Under the pieces are notes generated by a model. It saw only the letters and a program-made list of their open reading frames with translations, did not search any database and was not told the DNA's origin. A DNA stretch of 5,549 nucleotides from Candidatus Wirthbacteria bacterium CG2_30_54_11 (GTDB lineage Bacteria; Patescibacteriota; CG2-30-54-11): NCBI GenBank assembly GCA_001873755.1, contig MNZT01000087.1:1-5549 (forward strand), in the 5' to 3' direction. Position 1 is the first letter of the stretch; each line of letters starts with the position of its first letter. Below are positions 4,507-5,549 of this stretch, piece by piece. A program made the translations under genes and the position numbers.

Positions 4507-5083
4507 AACAACAATAAGCGGTACAACGCCATTATCCCCGGATGAAACAGCAGGACTGAAACTGACCCACATCAGCACACAGGCCGAGCTGAATCGTTTT
4601 GAGCAGGATAACATCGCTTCGGCTCTCGATTGGGTTCAGAAGCGGAAGCCGAAAGATATTCTGAATGAATTATTCATCAAACTGTTGCACAAGAAAATGT
4701 TCGCTCTGGTATGGAAATGGGCAGGCAGCTTTCGCAAAGGCGACCAGAATCTGGGCATCTCCTGGTCTGGGATCCCTGTCGAGATCAGGAAGTTGTGTGA
4801 TGATACCAGCTATCAGATCGAGCACAAGTCATATGAAACTGACGAGATTGCTGTTCGCTTCCACCACCGTCTCGTCCAGATCCATCCGTTCCCTAACGGG
4901 AATGGGAGGCACAGCCGTTTGCTGACTGACATCATGCTTGAATATGTGTTCCAGAGACCGATATTCACCTGGTGTGGTGCTGAATTGCGGAAAGCAGATA
5001 ACCCTCGCAAACAGTATATTGCAGCGCTCAAAGCCGCTGACAGCGGAGATATCGGACCTCTACTTCTATTCGTTCGATCCTAG
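4499..5083 (+). CDS. Mobile mystery protein B: Fic-domain protein, probable toxin
   Basis: A 194-residue protein matching mobile mystery protein B (TIGR02613, Fic superfamily). PLSPDETAGLKLTHI (11-25) and TQAELNRFEQDNI (27-39) are its typical start; LLHKKMFALVWKWAGSFR (62-79) is the Fic core helix pair; the active loop is HPFPNGNGRHSR (129-140) with catalytic His129 and phosphate-binding GNGR. Fic enzymes usually transfer AMP to hydroxyl side chains of target proteins. Here the Asp/Glu that normally holds Mg2+ is Asn133, so the chemistry may differ. No inhibitory TxxxE[G/N] motif is seen in the protein itself. I choose ATG at 4499 (AGGA 9 nt upstream, inside the end of gene A) over ATG at 4463, which lacks a ribosome site and adds 12 non-family residues. 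Confidence 0.92.
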   Translation: MNKTTISGTTPLSPDETAGLKLTHISTQAELNRFEQDNIASALDWVQKRKPKDILNELFIKLLHKKMFALVWKWAGSFRKGDQNLGISWSGIPVEIRKLCDDTSYQIEHKSYETDEIAVRFHHRLVQIHPFPNGNGRHSRLLTDIMLEYVFQRPIFTWCGAELRKADNPRKQYIAALKAADSGDIGPLLLFVRS

Positions 5084-5108
5084 ACGGATCGACACGAGAA
5101 TGGATCCG
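5074..5108. terminator. Hairpin pair between convergent genes, weak terminator candidate
   Basis: TCGATCC (5074-5080) and GGATCGA (5086-5092) form a 7-bp stem with a 5-nt loop that contains the stop codon of protein B. The overlapping CGGATC (5085-5090) and GATCCG (5103-5108) form an alternative stem. No T-run follows on either strand, so this is at best an imperfect or bidirectional end signal for the two converging genes. Confidence 0.3.
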
Positions 5109-5120
5109 AATTGATCGAGG

Positions 5121-5549
5121 TCATGCAGATGTGTCGGATGGAAGCAGGAAAGTTGAGACTGTTTCCTGAGAGACAATGGAGTAACTGCTGCCAGGGTAGG
5201 ATTCGAGAAAAATTCTCGGTGTGGTAGTCTTTGCTCTAGTGTTCAATTTGCATTCATAAGCGTTCAGTTTGCCTTGTTTTTCCTCCAGAAGGTCGATCTC
5301 CTGTTGATCGTAGGTACGCCAGAAGAAATGGTTCGCCACAATCTGATGATGATCGTTCAGTTTGAGACGTTCAGAGATGCAATAGTTTTCCCAGAGCGCC
5401 CCGGCATCACTACGGAGCGGAAGGGGATTGAAATTTTGAATGAGTGCATTTCTGATACCCAAGTCCCAGAAGTAGATTTTTTTTGATTTGCTGATTTCTT
5501 TTCTCAGGTTGCGGCTGAAAGCAGAAAGATGAAAGATCACATAGGTTTT
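5121..5549 (-). CDS. DUF4143 ATPase (AAA_14-type), C-terminal part; 5' end beyond window
   Basis: The last 142 residues of an ATP-binding protein of the AAA_14/DUF4143 group; the frame is open to the window edge (KTYVIFHLSAFSRN...), so a GTG at 5540 is internal and not a start. Visible parts: LRKEISKSKKIYFWDLGIRN (15-34), LRSDAGALWENYCISERLK (45-63), FFWRTYDQQEIDLLE (76-89) and LNAYECK (95-101), all typical of the C-terminal DUF4143 domain. The ATPase domain with Walker motifs should lie upstream, outside the window. DUF4143 has a restriction-endonuclease-like fold; D86 and E99-x-K101 fit its D...ExK core. Function is unknown; these genes are abundant and often patchily distributed. It converges with the Fic gene, 37 nt apart. 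Confidence 0.88.
   Translation of the reverse strand, partial: KTYVIFHLSAFSRNLRKEISKSKKIYFWDLGIRNALIQNFNPLPLRSDAGALWENYCISERLKLNDHHQIVANHFFWRTYDQQEIDLLEEKQGKLNAYECKLNTRAKTTTPRIFLESYPGSSYSIVSQETVSTFLLPSDTSA

Noticed and set aside
4665..5031. Open frames on both strands within the Fic gene
   Set aside because: Overlap the Fic motif coding sequence fully; translations are unlike any family.
1..5549. CRISPR array, tRNA or rRNA genes
   Set aside because: No regularly spaced short repeats and no cloverleaf or rRNA-like stretches were seen on either strand.

Overview
The window reads as chromosomal DNA from a small-genome bacterium with a Gram-positive-type (sortase-using) cell surface. The best guess is a Patescibacteria/CPR lineage: a DUF3494 surface protein with an LPNTG anchor, a class E/F sortase, single-repeat YggT and GlsB-type proteins and a DUF4143 ATPase is a combination often seen there. 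This is inference from gene content and not a proven placement. TGA serves as a stop (an ATGA overlap at 3646-3649, and the DUF4143 gene), so standard code 11 fits and the UGA=Gly lineages (Gracilibacteria/Absconditabacteria) are unlikely.

Layout, right to left on the minus strand. A ribbon-helix-helix regulator (3831-3646) overlaps by ATGA a small GlsB/YeaQ-like membrane protein (3649-3359). That gene overlaps by 8 nt a YtxH-like single-pass membrane/coiled-coil protein (3366-3022). Next come a YggT-family membrane protein (2907-2449) and a second GlsB/YeaQ/YmgE protein (2399-2151). After a spacer of about 280 nt rich in inverted repeats comes a 492-residue secreted protein (1872-394) with signal peptide, DUF3494 ice-binding-type domain, two near-identical SpaA/prealbumin-like repeats and an LPNTG anchor. 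Eight nt further on starts a class E/F sortase (385 to beyond position 1), visible up to just past its catalytic His. The theme is cell envelope and envelope stress, with a surface protein paired with its probable dedicated transpeptidase.

Divergent from this, on the plus strand, lies a compact two-gene module: 'mobile mystery protein A' (Xre-type HTH, 4042-4506) and 'mobile mystery protein B' (Fic domain, 4499-5083). Two related inverted repeats (3966-3999 and 4002-4029) overlap its predicted promoter, which suggests autorepression of a toxin-antitoxin-like pair. Protein A also carries a TxxxEN motif of the kind that inhibits Fic enzymes in known class I antitoxins. A DUF4143 ATPase gene (minus strand, 3' part only, 5549-5121) converges on the module.

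Most noteworthy: the A/B module (operator pair plus candidate inhibitory motif), the structured leader in front of the surface protein, the sortase-substrate pair, and a ribbon-helix-helix regulator heading a membrane-stress gene run. No rRNA, tRNA, CRISPR array or insertion sequence was seen.
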